Assembly: GCA_021151825.1 (NCBI GenBank)
Contig: JAGKWQ010000014.1
Location: forward strand, 1-64,000
Source: Cellvibrionaceae bacterium
Lineage (GTDB): Bacteria; Pseudomonadota; Gammaproteobacteria; Pseudomonadales; Cellvibrionaceae
Length of the DNA stretch: 64,000 nucleotides
Reading direction: 5' to 3'
Shown: positions 28,601 through 36,092 of the stretch, piece after piece
How positions within the stretch are numbered: position 1 is the first letter of the stretch
Layout of the letters: the number at the start of each line of letters is the position of its first letter
The notes under the pieces: model-generated
Seen by the model: the letters and a program-made list of their open reading frames with translations, nothing else
What the model was told of the DNA's origin: nothing
Databases searched by the model: none
Position numbers and translations under genes: made by a program

Positions 28601-30065
28601 GGAAGTGACTCTTGGTAAACCGATTGCCAATACTCGCCTGTACGTAATGGACCAAAACCATTCCCTCCTGGCAGAGGGGGCCAAGGGCGAATTATTTATT
28701 GCCGGTGCCGGTGTTGCACGTGGTTATTGGCAAGATGATGAGCGCACTGCGCAATCATTTCTGGATGATCCTTTTGTTGCCGGGGAAAAAATGTATGCCA
28801 CGGGTGATATTGTTTCCTGGACGATGGATGGCGAACTTGGTTATCACGGCCGTCGCGATAATCAAATCAAACTGCGTGGTTATCGGATTGAATTGCAAGA
28901 TATTGAAGCTGCATTGCTATCCTTCGCAAAAATTGAAACCGGTGCAGTAGTTGTCAGACATTTAAGCGAACACAACCCTGTCCTGGCCGCCTTTTACAAA
29001 GCACAGGATTCTGTTGCTGACAGCGATCTGGAATTGGAATTACGCACTTATCTGCGCTCACGACTGCCGGAATATATGGTTCCTTCGGTTCTGGTTTCCC
29101 TGCCTAATTTGCCGTTGACGCCTAATGGAAAAATTGACCGGAAAAGTTTACCAGAAAATATCCACTCCATCGGGCTACAACAACAGCTCCCGGAAAGTGT
29201 GGACATTGATGATGGTGCTACAGAAGACCCAATCATTGCAAAGATACGTTCAGTGTGGAAAAAAATTCTGGGCGAAAAAAATATTTCCCAACACAGCAGT
29301 TTTTTTGATGTGGGTGGTAACTCATTTAGCTTGATGTTAATGCACGCTGGTTTAAATGAACATTATCCGGATGTTGTCGACGTCACCGATATTTTTTCCA
29401 ATCCCACAATTCGTTCATTACGCGATTTAATTGTGCAACGCATCGATCAGCAGGATGAATTTTCATTTACCGAGATTCGCTTGCCCGCTGATTTTTTTGA
29501 CGTGAGCGGGAATACCAGTAGTGCCAGCCATATGCAGATAGAGCTGGATAAGAGCTGGACTGTAAAAGCTGTTGGTTTGGCTGCGCGCTATGCGGTGGAT
29601 ACTTACGATGTTGTACTGGCGATGAAAGCACTTTACCTCAACAAGTTACTCGATCAAAACCGCATAACGGTATATGCCCCGGCCAGAGAAATTACGATCA
29701 ATACAGCGGCAGGATTTATTGCTATTGATCTCGATTTCAATCAATTGGCGGATATGGAAAGCCTGCTCCATGCGGTACACAAACAGCGTACTTTGACGAT
29801 TGCATCAACAACAATTCACACCGATATTCCATCGCCAAAACGCAAACACGATGATGGTGTAATTGCATTATTTCGCGATCAACATTCTAGTGATACACAA
29901 GATCCGCGATCATTCGATATGGTTTATAGCCTGAAGCTCCACGATGCCGGAACGGCATTGCGCGTGGATTTTAACCAGCGTCGATTGTGCGAGAAAAAAA
30001 TAAATGGCTTTTTAGGTGGCTATGTAAAGCTCATGAAAGCCGTCGTTGAAGCTTCCGAAGGATGA
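19650..30065 (+). CDS. Hybrid starter synthetase: FAAL-ACP-KS-AT-ACP-AMT-C-A(Gly)-PCP-half C
   Basis: 3471 residues. A fatty acyl-AMP ligase (1-575; SSGSTGAPKG near 170, GLAEASLIVS) loads ACP1 (Ser625). KS (685-1110) has Cys850, His985 and His1022. AT (about 1205-1500) has Ser1294 in GHSIGEY and HAFH at 1393-1396, a malonyl-CoA signature. ACP2 has Ser1628. A PLP aminotransferase (1790-2215) has Lys2040 and should turn the beta-ketoacyl chain into a beta-amino acid. C (2231-2660) carries HHLIADG at 2356-2362. A (2680-3160) reads D-I-L-Q-L-G-M-V-W-K, a glycine code. PCP has Ser3225. The last 205 residues resemble only the C-terminal lobe of a condensation domain. The layout recalls iturin/mycosubtilin starters but with a built-in AT. 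Product: beta-amino-acyl-glycyl thioester. Confidence 0.95.
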   Translation: MFTTLIDALIACKKTEKGIVFIKNTEEDDFLSYADLYKRAIHLLAHLQHSGVQSGDELVLQCASLQELMEGYWACLLGKIVPVPLALADQGENALKVFNVWSALQKPWLLADTPAVLEKLSSFAGKHNLANEFIEISTKTLLIEHFPEDSGTPELPTVTQDDIAFIQFSSGSTGAPKGVVLTHHNLLVNIRDILASVQHTESDSFLSWKPISHDFGMIAFHLAPVVGGSTQYRISTDAYIWSPSLWFSSVNKYRATILGSPNFGYRHFLNLYRRGNPDGFVWDLSCVKAIFNGAEPISAKLCDEFYRELAPYQLSQNAMRPGYGLAEASLIVSLCKPTDLVREISISRHQVSQGQAIEIVSPDHKDAVQFVDCGVPYPSTQVRITNKNRKPVAEGMVGNVEIKGENVTTGYYANESATKEVLDSDGWLNTQDLGFIHEGRLFIVGRTKEMIIIGGVNYFPHDIEKAILHEMGDGDLNRFIACGIKSVKTESEQLVIFVYHKKSSQDFAPLVEQVKKIVLDSLNLRVAHVVPVKRIPKTTSGKVKRFALVQAFNEGAYDAELETLGQPREQIINPAINAEPQAENESFPAIKLADIRKRVCALVAALSGISSIDPSASFFDLGLTSLKLVILQEQIEESFGVQLSSTSTLDNPTAESLTQNIFNTLTARSVDVTHQKPANHIANNDAIAIIGMACRFPGETNTPDAFWQLLANSIDPVADMPLERWQDDLQAQVNVTTRKGGFLKQVDQFDPYFFGISPIEAESLDPQQRLLLEVCHESFENSGLDVPALIGSNTGVFLGISGSEYAAVAKEYGHGTGPYTFTGSMFNTAAGRISYVYGLQGPCIASDTACSSSLVAVHQASRELRSFSCDMAVAAAVNLMLKPDGHISFSKMNALSGQGKCRSFDENADGYIRSEGCAAIVMKRLADAERDGDNIIAVILGSAVNHNGRSGGLTVPSGNAQEKLVRKALHAANVNADDIDYVEAHGSGTKLGDPQEVDALNKVFGHRRRPLWLGSVKSNMGHLESAAGLAGLMKLALSLKQGLLAPNLHFSTPNSMIDWENSPLRVVNKLIAWPESKSPRTGAISSLGINGTNVHVIAQSHSAAEYPVVPVRHNAPYLFTLSSKSDASLRNTVKAFSETDLSVYPLAELCRAVNFQRSSYASRFACLVSSTEELQKKLQRYVDGNSVPSCLASPGGRFGREPVVFLYTGQGSQYSGMGESLYKNSPHFKVSFDECDRLFAETLGVSLLDVLYGEQKDLLSQTHISQALIFSIEYALTAFWHSLDIVPDYVLGHSIGEYAAACAAGILELPDAVAMVSLRGNVMQGSNASGKMVGILGSREQVDTLLAECPGAYIAAVNTAENFTIAGTTTAVEKCVAAAKQARVFTEALPMQHAFHTPLMAASAAELAQGLDGIRFNSPTIPFVSTKTGRVIESATDIGVSYWSEHLSSPVLFADAIQTLIQAGANYFIELGGTATLTGLAAQIIDTDDACFVPSLRQNRDAWTQISESLAQLYLQGAAVNWKSFHGGRPTPLTSLPNTVYQRETYWFKKLNESTNSETQIQNKSNLISTATVAIAAKTPARDIAPVVTELTLQTVVSDVRQMISQVTGVAETDLADDVHLFSLGVDSLMLVQLDKRITGRYQVEITMGEFFSELNTPQAIANHIFTKTPEEIRARYRQIITPAEAGLPAVPAADASIAAIVQTQLALMQQQLALLGGQPINVNSSVGPVAITSVPGTKKPLLAPEKKRANIRDIVLEEENINAQQKAFVAQLVSELTARTGKSKIYAEQHRDGFADWIATLNFTLTTKELIYPLVAESSKGSRFLDIDGNEYIDTAMGYGVCLFGHNPDFVAEAIQQQLVKGIELGPQSAIAGEVAQLVRDLTGVERVAFANTGTEAVMVAIRLARAATGRRKIVRFITSFHGSFDGVLAEVGENGSEPMASGIPQSMVDDTIVLHYGAEDSLTRIIEQAEDIAAVLVEPVQSRNPGFHPREYLHALRDLTQHHGIALIFDEMVTGFRCHPAGAQAYFEVQADLVTYGKIAGGGMPIGIVAGKKIFMDAIDGGTWRFGDTSGPGAETTFFAGTFCKHPLTMAAARAVLTRIKEEGVSLQERITRMAIALVERLNHYFDADQVPIKMKMFSSMYRFETGASQDLPRLSLEMNLFFRLMQLQGVYVWERRTCFFSAAHSDADVDRIFAAVCYAVKRLREGGFSFRALTKNAEPNNFPGTTGRHPLSAEERRLYVLSNLNGGTQAYKIRGALKLSGTLELQRLENALATVVQRHDTLRSHYEISAQGIERVINDEVAVNLERHYPASSDSLDDILNIEKSYPLTQAPLWHISLIQLGATEHILVFDFHHLIADGLSISIIIDDLMAIYSGSDAKPVTLTYSDYVQWQTGFVTGVTFAQQKNYWLDNLLPLPDPLALPSDFNRPPHNDFCGGSLEFQIDSVQNGKLKSIAKQQQVTPFMLLLASYAILVHKLSQQDDICIGVPFDLRGNGNFERTIGMFAQTLILRLNTDRKIPFTQLLEHVRTQCAAAYSHPNVPLDAIIEELNVVREMSRNPVFDTMFIYETGDSRLTGTQGLEVETLPLKTQGSAFDLTLEITEERGNLRCSFIYAKRLFRAETINRWKSYFETILDQIIENADVTLNAINILHKQDEQRLLVEFNNSQRNYDFDHSLPHLLSAAAQQHADNIALVVDSPSGKVHLSYRQLDAESDRLAHYLIAQGAGAGHCIGILLKREASLIVALLAVLKAGAAYVPLDPEYPTARLSYMVERAGVSLLISKPELVSGLNYNSHLINPDDVPDTTTAHQLPVINPHDLAYVIFTSGSTGNPKGVMLEHRNLVNFVLSMQEQLALSAHSVVLGLTTFSFDIFVLEVFVTLAQGARLVLANEQQQQNPELLSQLMQDTAVNVAQMTPSRLQLFLSVASAQPVLKQLEILLVGGEAFPAQYLTQLQQFPQLRLLNMYGPTETCVWSVIKDLTTATEVTLGKPIANTRLYVMDQNHSLLAEGAKGELFIAGAGVARGYWQDDERTAQSFLDDPFVAGEKMYATGDIVSWTMDGELGYHGRRDNQIKLRGYRIELQDIEAALLSFAKIETGAVVVRHLSEHNPVLAAFYKAQDSVADSDLELELRTYLRSRLPEYMVPSVLVSLPNLPLTPNGKIDRKSLPENIHSIGLQQQLPESVDIDDGATEDPIIAKIRSVWKKILGEKNISQHSSFFDVGGNSFSLMLMHAGLNEHYPDVVDVTDIFSNPTIRSLRDLIVQRIDQQDEFSFTEIRLPADFFDVSGNTSSASHMQIELDKSWTVKAVGLAARYAVDTYDVVLAMKALYLNKLLDQNRITVYAPAREITINTAAGFIAIDLDFNQLADMESLLHAVHKQRTLTIASTTIHTDIPSPKRKHDDGVIALFRDQHSSDTQDPRSFDMVYSLKLHDAGTALRVDFNQRRLCEKKINGFLGGYVKLMKAVVEASEG

Positions 30066-31327
30066 ATATTATTATGAAAAAAATTGCGGTGTTATTTTCC
30101 GGTCAGGGTTCCCAATATATAGGTATGGGTAAAGCCTTATATGAACAGCATGACGCTGTCCGCAAACTTTATCAGGAAGCCTCGGACATTTTATCGATTG
30201 ACATGGCCAAACTGTGTTTTGAAGGTCCTGCTGATCTGCTGAATAAAACTGAAAATACCCAGCCGGCATTGTTGTTAAACAGTGTTGCTGCTTATCAGGT
30301 TTTTATTAATAACACGCGTTTATCGCCCCACGTTTTTGCCGGGCATAGCCTGGGTGAGTTGAGTGCATTGGTGTGTGCCGGAGCGCTGTCGGTTACGGAT
30401 GGTTTGAGGTTGGCTCGCGCACGTGGCCTGGCTATGTCGCGCAGTGCCAATGAAGGCAATACCGGTATGTATGCAATCACCAAACTTGACCGCGATCACC
30501 TTGAAAAAATTGCCGCACAAGACCAAGACTTTGGTACAGCACTGGTAATTGCAAATTTCAATTCAGCGCGGCAGCAAGTGTTATCGGGTGATTTAACCGC
30601 GCTTGCCCGTGTAGGTGAGCACATGAAAGCGGAAGGTGGCACCGTAATTCCATTGCGAGTAAGTGGCGCTTTTCACAGCCCTTATATGCAAGCAGCCGCG
30701 CAGGAGTTTAAAGAGTTATTACAAACCACTGAATTGAATCCGTTAAAAATTTCTGTGGTAGCCAATGTTGATGGAAAACCCTATCAATCAGTTGCTGAAA
30801 TCAAGGAAAAGTTGGTGCAACAAATTACTGCACCGGTTTTATGGCAAGACACCATGGAATATCTGCGCGATGCCAATGTAGATATATTTATTGAAGCAGG
30901 ACCTGGTGAAGTTCTACGGAAATTAGCACAAATAAATATTGCCGGATGCAAAGCGTTTGCTTTGGACAAAACAGAAGAAGAACGCGAACTATTACAGGAG
31001 TTGGATGCTGATATTCGCCAGTTAAAAGAACAGCCCACATTATTAGGGAAATGTTTGGCTATCGCAGTTAGCACTAAAAATAATAATTGGGATGAAGCAA
31101 GTTATCGACAAGGAGTTGTTGAACCCTATCAAAAAATCAAGGAAATGTACGATCACTCCAAACAATCATCAGTGGACCCCGCGCCATCACAATTGGCTGA
31201 AGCCCTGGATTTATTGCGCCTTATTTTTACCACCAAAGGCACACCGCCGGAAGAGCAACGCTTGCGTTACCTCCACATCGGCGAGGTAACAGGTAAACGC
31301 GATTTGATTGAAAAATATATAGCTTAA
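30062..31327 (+). CDS. Discrete acyltransferase (ClbG/ZmaF-like trans-AT)
   Basis: 421 residues, overlapping the previous stop in ATGA. ATG 30074 (MKKIAVLFSGQGSQ) is also possible. The malonyl-transacylase core holds GQGSQYIGMG, Ser96 in GHSLGEL and His205 in GAFHS. A C-terminal extension of about 120 residues, beyond the roughly 300 of FabD, contains a helical segment around EEERELLQELDADIRQLKEQ. Similar length and extension are known for ClbG and ZmaF, which move unusual malonyl units from free ACPs to modules in trans. The three KS modules that follow have no AT, so this enzyme should serve them. It may move hydroxymalonyl from the free ACP, malonyl from CoA, or both; the sequence does not decide. 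Confidence 0.92.
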   Translation: MNIIMKKIAVLFSGQGSQYIGMGKALYEQHDAVRKLYQEASDILSIDMAKLCFEGPADLLNKTENTQPALLLNSVAAYQVFINNTRLSPHVFAGHSLGELSALVCAGALSVTDGLRLARARGLAMSRSANEGNTGMYAITKLDRDHLEKIAAQDQDFGTALVIANFNSARQQVLSGDLTALARVGEHMKAEGGTVIPLRVSGAFHSPYMQAAAQEFKELLQTTELNPLKISVVANVDGKPYQSVAEIKEKLVQQITAPVLWQDTMEYLRDANVDIFIEAGPGEVLRKLAQINIAGCKAFALDKTEEERELLQELDADIRQLKEQPTLLGKCLAIAVSTKNNNWDEASYRQGVVEPYQKIKEMYDHSKQSSVDPAPSQLAEALDLLRLIFTTKGTPPEEQRLRYLHIGEVTGKRDLIEKYIA

Positions 31328-31345
31328 GTTGCCAAGAATCGTCCT

Positions 31346-34300
31346 ATGGATATCAAGAATTTTCAACTCGCCGATTTGCTGAAAGAGCACACCGACGAAC
31401 CCATTGCTGTCACCCAGGTCCAGGCTACTGCCCGCAGGCAGCCTATTGCGATTATTGGTATAGATTGCAAAATTGGTGAAGCGAACAGCAGCGAAGAATA
31501 TTGGACTTTATTACGTGAAGGCCGTATTGCCTTGCGCAATCTTCCTGAGTCGCGTAGTGCAGATATTGTTGAATATTTGCGTTTGCGTGGAGCACAACAT
31601 TCTATTAGTGACGATCAGTACCTGCGCGAAGGTTACCTTGAAGAAATCGATAAATTCGATTATCAATTTTTTGGATTGGCGAAGCAGGAAGCGAATCTAA
31701 TGGATCCAAACCAACGGCTTTTTTTGCAATCCGCATGGGCCGCGCTGGAGGATGCCGGTTACGGTGGCGATAGTATCAAACAAACAAAGACCGGGGTTTT
31801 TGCCGGGTTTAGCAGTGACTTTGGTGAAGATTATCGCCGCCTTATTCACATCCATGCGCCGGATGCGCCTGAAATTTCTGTAGCAGGAAATATCCGTTCA
31901 ATCATTGCCAGTCGCATTGCCTATCATCTGGACTTAACAGGCCCATCGATGATGATTGACACTGCCTGTTCATCAGGATTGGTAGCCGTTCACCAGGCTT
32001 GCAAATCATTGCAAAGCGGTGAGTGTGAAATGGCATTGGTGGGTGCGGTAAAAATTGATTTGATTCCGATTCAGGAGGATCCAGCAACGGGGATTGGTAC
32101 TAAAGATATTCAGGACACCATTGCCGTCGATGGATTAACGCGCACCTTTGATGATCATTGTGCAGGAACATCGGCATGTGAAGGTGTGATCAGTTTTTTG
32201 TTGAAACCTCTTAGTGCAGCAGAACGGGATGGTGACAATATTCATGCTGTTATTATGGGTAGTGCTATTAACCAGGATGGACACTCAGTAGGAATTACTG
32301 CACCTAATAGTGCGGCGCAGGAGCGTTTAATTTGTGCAGCGCTAAACGATGCAGAATTACACGCGCAGGATATTTCCTACATTGAAGCACACGGCACCGC
32401 AACGCGATTGGGTGATCCAATTGAAATCAGTGGCATCCAGCGCGCGTTCCAGCAGTTCACAGATCGCAAACAATTTTGTGCAATAGGCAGCGTTAAATCC
32501 AATCTGGGCCATATGGATAATGCGGCTGGTCTGGCGGGGCTTGCTAAAGTGGTATTGGCGATGAAGCATCGGCAGCTACCCGCCAGCTTACATTTCCATT
32601 TGCCAAATCAAAAAATTGCATTTGAAAAATCACCTGTCTATGTCAACGACCATTTACGTGCATGGGATTCGGCCGCCGGAAAACCGGTATATGCCGGTAT
32701 CAACTCCTTTGGGCTCAGTGGTACTAATTGCCACGTGATTGTGCAATCTTATGCAGCGGTCCAGTCGCGCGTGGACAATACTACAGCGCCGTATTTTCTC
32801 TGTTTGTCTGCGCGAAACTCACAAGCATTACGTGAGAATGCCCAAGCGTATTTACAATATCTGCAACAACATTCCCCGACATTGGGAGACCTGGCTTATA
32901 CCGCAATCGTTGGTCGTTTTCATTTTGAGTATCGTTTGGGTATTGTGTTTTCCAGCAAGGAGGAATTGCTGCGGATTTTATCTTCCTATGTACAAGAAGT
33001 CCTGACTCCTGATGAAAACTTTTTTAGCGGCAATTTCCGTGTGGTAGCTGATGGACAGGATTTGCGAGAAGGGCTGCTTACTGAAAGCCAACAATACCTC
33101 TTATCGAATCAAGCCAGCATTCTGGCGCAGCAAATAGACCTGGTATCCGATAAACGCTTGAGCCAATTAAAACGTTTATGTGAGCTGTACGTTGCCGGAG
33201 CTACGATCAAGGGTGCAGAGTGGTTCAATGCACAACATCACCATCAACGAATTTCATTGCCGACTTATCCATTTGCGCGCGAACGTTGTTGGGTTGAAAC
33301 TACAGCTGCTGGCGAGAGCAGGGCGCAATCTTCCAGTGGTAAAACATTTGCTCATCCATTGCTAGACCAATGTGCGCTGGAATCTAACGGTATTCTTGTT
33401 TATCGCACCACCTTAAGTGCAAATACTCACTGGGAGCTTGCCGAGCATAAAGTTCGAGACACTTATGTGCTACCGGGGACCTGTTATGTAGAGATGTTAT
33501 TGGAAATTGCACGCCAGTTAACCAATGATCGGATCGAAACTATTTGTTTTAAGGATATTTTATTTCTCGCACCGTTTAGTGTGCAGGATGGCGAACGCAA
33601 AGAAATTCATATCCGCCTGGATGAAAAAGGCAATCACTATCAGGTCACTATTTCAAGTCAGTCACTTCAGGGATGGGATATCCACGCTGAAGCAACTTTA
33701 TCATTGGCTAACAATTTTCCTGCTCCAGTGCCAGTAATTATTCCAACACTTATTGAATTGCTACCCAAGCCAATTACCTTTTCTCGCCAGGATGACGAAA
33801 GCCGGGGGCTGATAATTGGCGATCGTTGGAGCCATGCATTTGTGCGCGGCTGGATGAATACCAATGCTACAGAGTTTCTGGTAGAGCTCTCGCTTCCCAC
33901 TGCTTATAGCGGTGAAGAAAAGCAATATATTTATCATCCCGCTTTACTAGATACCGCCGTTAATGCAATTAACCATATGATTGATGAAGGCGCGCTTTAT
34001 TTACCATTCTCTTATTCAAATTTTGCAATTCGTGCGCGTTTGCCGGCGCGATTCCTGGTTCGCCTGATACGAGAAAATGATAGTAAAGAGTTGTGTCAAT
34101 TTTCGATCCAGCTGCTAACCCTCGAGGGTATTTTACTTGGCAAGATCGACGCTTACGAAATCAAACGTGTTCCGGAGCACCAAACATTTGAGGCTGCCAA
34201 TACGTCTCAAGCCTATACCCTGACACAAGTAGAGAACCAGTCAGCAAACCTCACTACGACATTAGCTGCACCGGTGTTAGTGATTCACCAGGATGATGCG

Positions 34301-36052
34301 GACCAGCGCAGGTTCCTGGAGAATTTCAAAAAAATAACAGCGGTGGAAATTATTGCGCTGACAATTAATTCAAACGCAGATCTAAACCTCCACACACTGT
34401 CAGAGCGCGTAGGTCAACGCAAGTTATCCGGAGTAGTATTTTTTACCAATCCAATATCGATACCATTAACAGCGATCACAAATTGCCTACAAACTGCAAT
34501 GGCAAATATCAATACATTAACCATGGCGCGTTTGGATCTTCAAGGGCCAATGTTGTGTGTCTCCATTCATGAAACTTCCAATGCTCCGCTGGCAAATGCA
34601 TTATCAGGATTTGTTCAGGTTGCAGGCCTTGAAAATCCACAGTTAAATATTCGTCCACTTGTTATTGCAGAACCCACATCTGCGGATGTGATGGCCGATA
34701 TTATTCATCGTGAGTTATGCAATCCTGCTGTGCGAATTCCTGCGTTGTATCAACAAAACAATTTATGGAACTATCGTCTTGATGCGGTGAAATTTGGCGG
34801 TAGAACATCATTGCAACTGCATGCCAATAAAACATATGTAATTACCGGTGGTTTTGGCGCACTTGGCCTTGAAGTAGCACTCAGCCTTGCGGAGCAGGGG
34901 GCCAGAAATATTGCCTTGATAGGCTCTACTGCGATTGCTGATCAGGCGCAGTGGTCACAACTTCTTGCTGACATCAATGTAAATAATAAAACACGGCAAC
35001 GTTTGCAAATGTTAACCCGATTAAAAGAAATGGGAGTAACAATCGGTTGCTATGCCGTTGATGTAGCAAACGCAGTGAAGTTGGAAAGTTGTCTGACTGA
35101 TATTCGTAGCAAGCTTGGTCCTATTGCCGGGGTAATCCACGCTGCAGGGCGTGCCGGTGCAGGATTCATGATGAATAAAACACCGGAGCAGCTCGCTCAT
35201 GTTGTCGACGCAAAAATTCTCGGGGCCTGGCACTTGCACCAGTTGACACAGCAGGACTCGCTCGATTTCTTCGTGCTGTATTCTTCTATCGCAACTGTAC
35301 TTCTGAATGCAGGGCAGAGTGATTACACCGCAGCCAATGCATTTTTGGATGGCCTTGCGATTATGCGTCGCAACCAGGGGCTTCCGGCATTATCCATTTG
35401 TTGGCCGGCATGGCGTGAAACAGGTATTGCCGTAGAACACGGCGCTGTTGATGAAGACGAACTTTTTTCTCCCATCAACACTGTTCCCGCATTAACACGC
35501 TTATCTACCGCCATTGCGGCAGGTAATAGCATTCCGCCGGTAATTATTATTGCCGATCTTCATCCACGCGCACGGCGTGACGATCTGGAGCAACTTGGCA
35601 TTCAGATCGCACCTGCACTCCAGCGTCGTTTCAATAATGCAAAAACCGTAAATGCGGATGAAAAGGAATCTCTTGAAAATAAACTTGTTATCAAGGGATT
35701 GGATGATCCGGATGAATATGATTTTCTCGCCGCCAGAACCTGGGCAGTTATTTTAGGCATTACTGATTTTGATGTGGATGATGCCTTCAGCGATCTGGGC
35801 GGTAATTCAATTTTAGCGACGCAGTTATATCGCGAATACGAACGTGTGCATCCCGGTGTGATGGAAATGGCGGATTTATTTACGCATACCAGCATCAGGG
35901 CCCAGGGTGCACATTTTAGAAAAGCTTTAAACAAACCGACATCCATTGCAGCACAGCCAAGCGCGGTATCGGACGAGGATGATATTGACATTATTCTCGC
36001 GCGTTTAGCTCGCGGTGAATTGTCTGCTGATGAAGCAGAGTCAATTCTTTGA
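31346..36052 (+). CDS. AT-less polyketide synthase module KS-DH-KR-ACP
   Basis: 1568 residues. KS (32-465) has Cys208 in DTACSSG and His349 in EAHGTAT. A linker follows (466-660) ending in LPTYPFARERCW, the sequence that usually sits after an AT, but the AT itself is gone. DH (672-960) has His701 but reads HxxxDxxxxP in place of HxxxGxxxxP, and its second motif is HPALLDTAVN. KR (1160-1400) has the NADPH loop TGGFGALGLE at 1167 and the full Lys, Ser, Tyr, Asn set (DAKILG, YSS, SDYTAAN). ACP has Ser1488 in DLGGNS. The C-terminal helix (ILARLARGELSADEAESIL) is a probable docking element. It receives the glycyl chain, presumably fed by the discrete AT, and should make a hydroxy or enoyl unit. 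Confidence 0.93.
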   Translation: MDIKNFQLADLLKEHTDEPIAVTQVQATARRQPIAIIGIDCKIGEANSSEEYWTLLREGRIALRNLPESRSADIVEYLRLRGAQHSISDDQYLREGYLEEIDKFDYQFFGLAKQEANLMDPNQRLFLQSAWAALEDAGYGGDSIKQTKTGVFAGFSSDFGEDYRRLIHIHAPDAPEISVAGNIRSIIASRIAYHLDLTGPSMMIDTACSSGLVAVHQACKSLQSGECEMALVGAVKIDLIPIQEDPATGIGTKDIQDTIAVDGLTRTFDDHCAGTSACEGVISFLLKPLSAAERDGDNIHAVIMGSAINQDGHSVGITAPNSAAQERLICAALNDAELHAQDISYIEAHGTATRLGDPIEISGIQRAFQQFTDRKQFCAIGSVKSNLGHMDNAAGLAGLAKVVLAMKHRQLPASLHFHLPNQKIAFEKSPVYVNDHLRAWDSAAGKPVYAGINSFGLSGTNCHVIVQSYAAVQSRVDNTTAPYFLCLSARNSQALRENAQAYLQYLQQHSPTLGDLAYTAIVGRFHFEYRLGIVFSSKEELLRILSSYVQEVLTPDENFFSGNFRVVADGQDLREGLLTESQQYLLSNQASILAQQIDLVSDKRLSQLKRLCELYVAGATIKGAEWFNAQHHHQRISLPTYPFARERCWVETTAAGESRAQSSSGKTFAHPLLDQCALESNGILVYRTTLSANTHWELAEHKVRDTYVLPGTCYVEMLLEIARQLTNDRIETICFKDILFLAPFSVQDGERKEIHIRLDEKGNHYQVTISSQSLQGWDIHAEATLSLANNFPAPVPVIIPTLIELLPKPITFSRQDDESRGLIIGDRWSHAFVRGWMNTNATEFLVELSLPTAYSGEEKQYIYHPALLDTAVNAINHMIDEGALYLPFSYSNFAIRARLPARFLVRLIRENDSKELCQFSIQLLTLEGILLGKIDAYEIKRVPEHQTFEAANTSQAYTLTQVENQSANLTTTLAAPVLVIHQDDADQRRFLENFKKITAVEIIALTINSNADLNLHTLSERVGQRKLSGVVFFTNPISIPLTAITNCLQTAMANINTLTMARLDLQGPMLCVSIHETSNAPLANALSGFVQVAGLENPQLNIRPLVIAEPTSADVMADIIHRELCNPAVRIPALYQQNNLWNYRLDAVKFGGRTSLQLHANKTYVITGGFGALGLEVALSLAEQGARNIALIGSTAIADQAQWSQLLADINVNNKTRQRLQMLTRLKEMGVTIGCYAVDVANAVKLESCLTDIRSKLGPIAGVIHAAGRAGAGFMMNKTPEQLAHVVDAKILGAWHLHQLTQQDSLDFFVLYSSIATVLLNAGQSDYTAANAFLDGLAIMRRNQGLPALSICWPAWRETGIAVEHGAVDEDELFSPINTVPALTRLSTAIAAGNSIPPVIIIADLHPRARRDDLEQLGIQIAPALQRRFNNAKTVNADEKESLENKLVIKGLDDPDEYDFLAARTWAVILGITDFDVDDAFSDLGGNSILATQLYREYERVHPGVMEMADLFTHTSIRAQGAHFRKALNKPTSIAAQPSAVSDEDDIDIILARLARGELSADEAESIL

Positions 36053-36092
36053 TTGGGATTAATCGATAACAGCTACTGGATTGATTGACGTT

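Noticed and set aside
19650..30065. Microcystin/nodularin-like Adda synthetase (McyE type)
   Set aside because: McyE joins KS-AT-methyltransferase-aminotransferase; here the aminotransferase module has no methyltransferase and begins with a FAAL, and the only methyltransferase is in the last protein.
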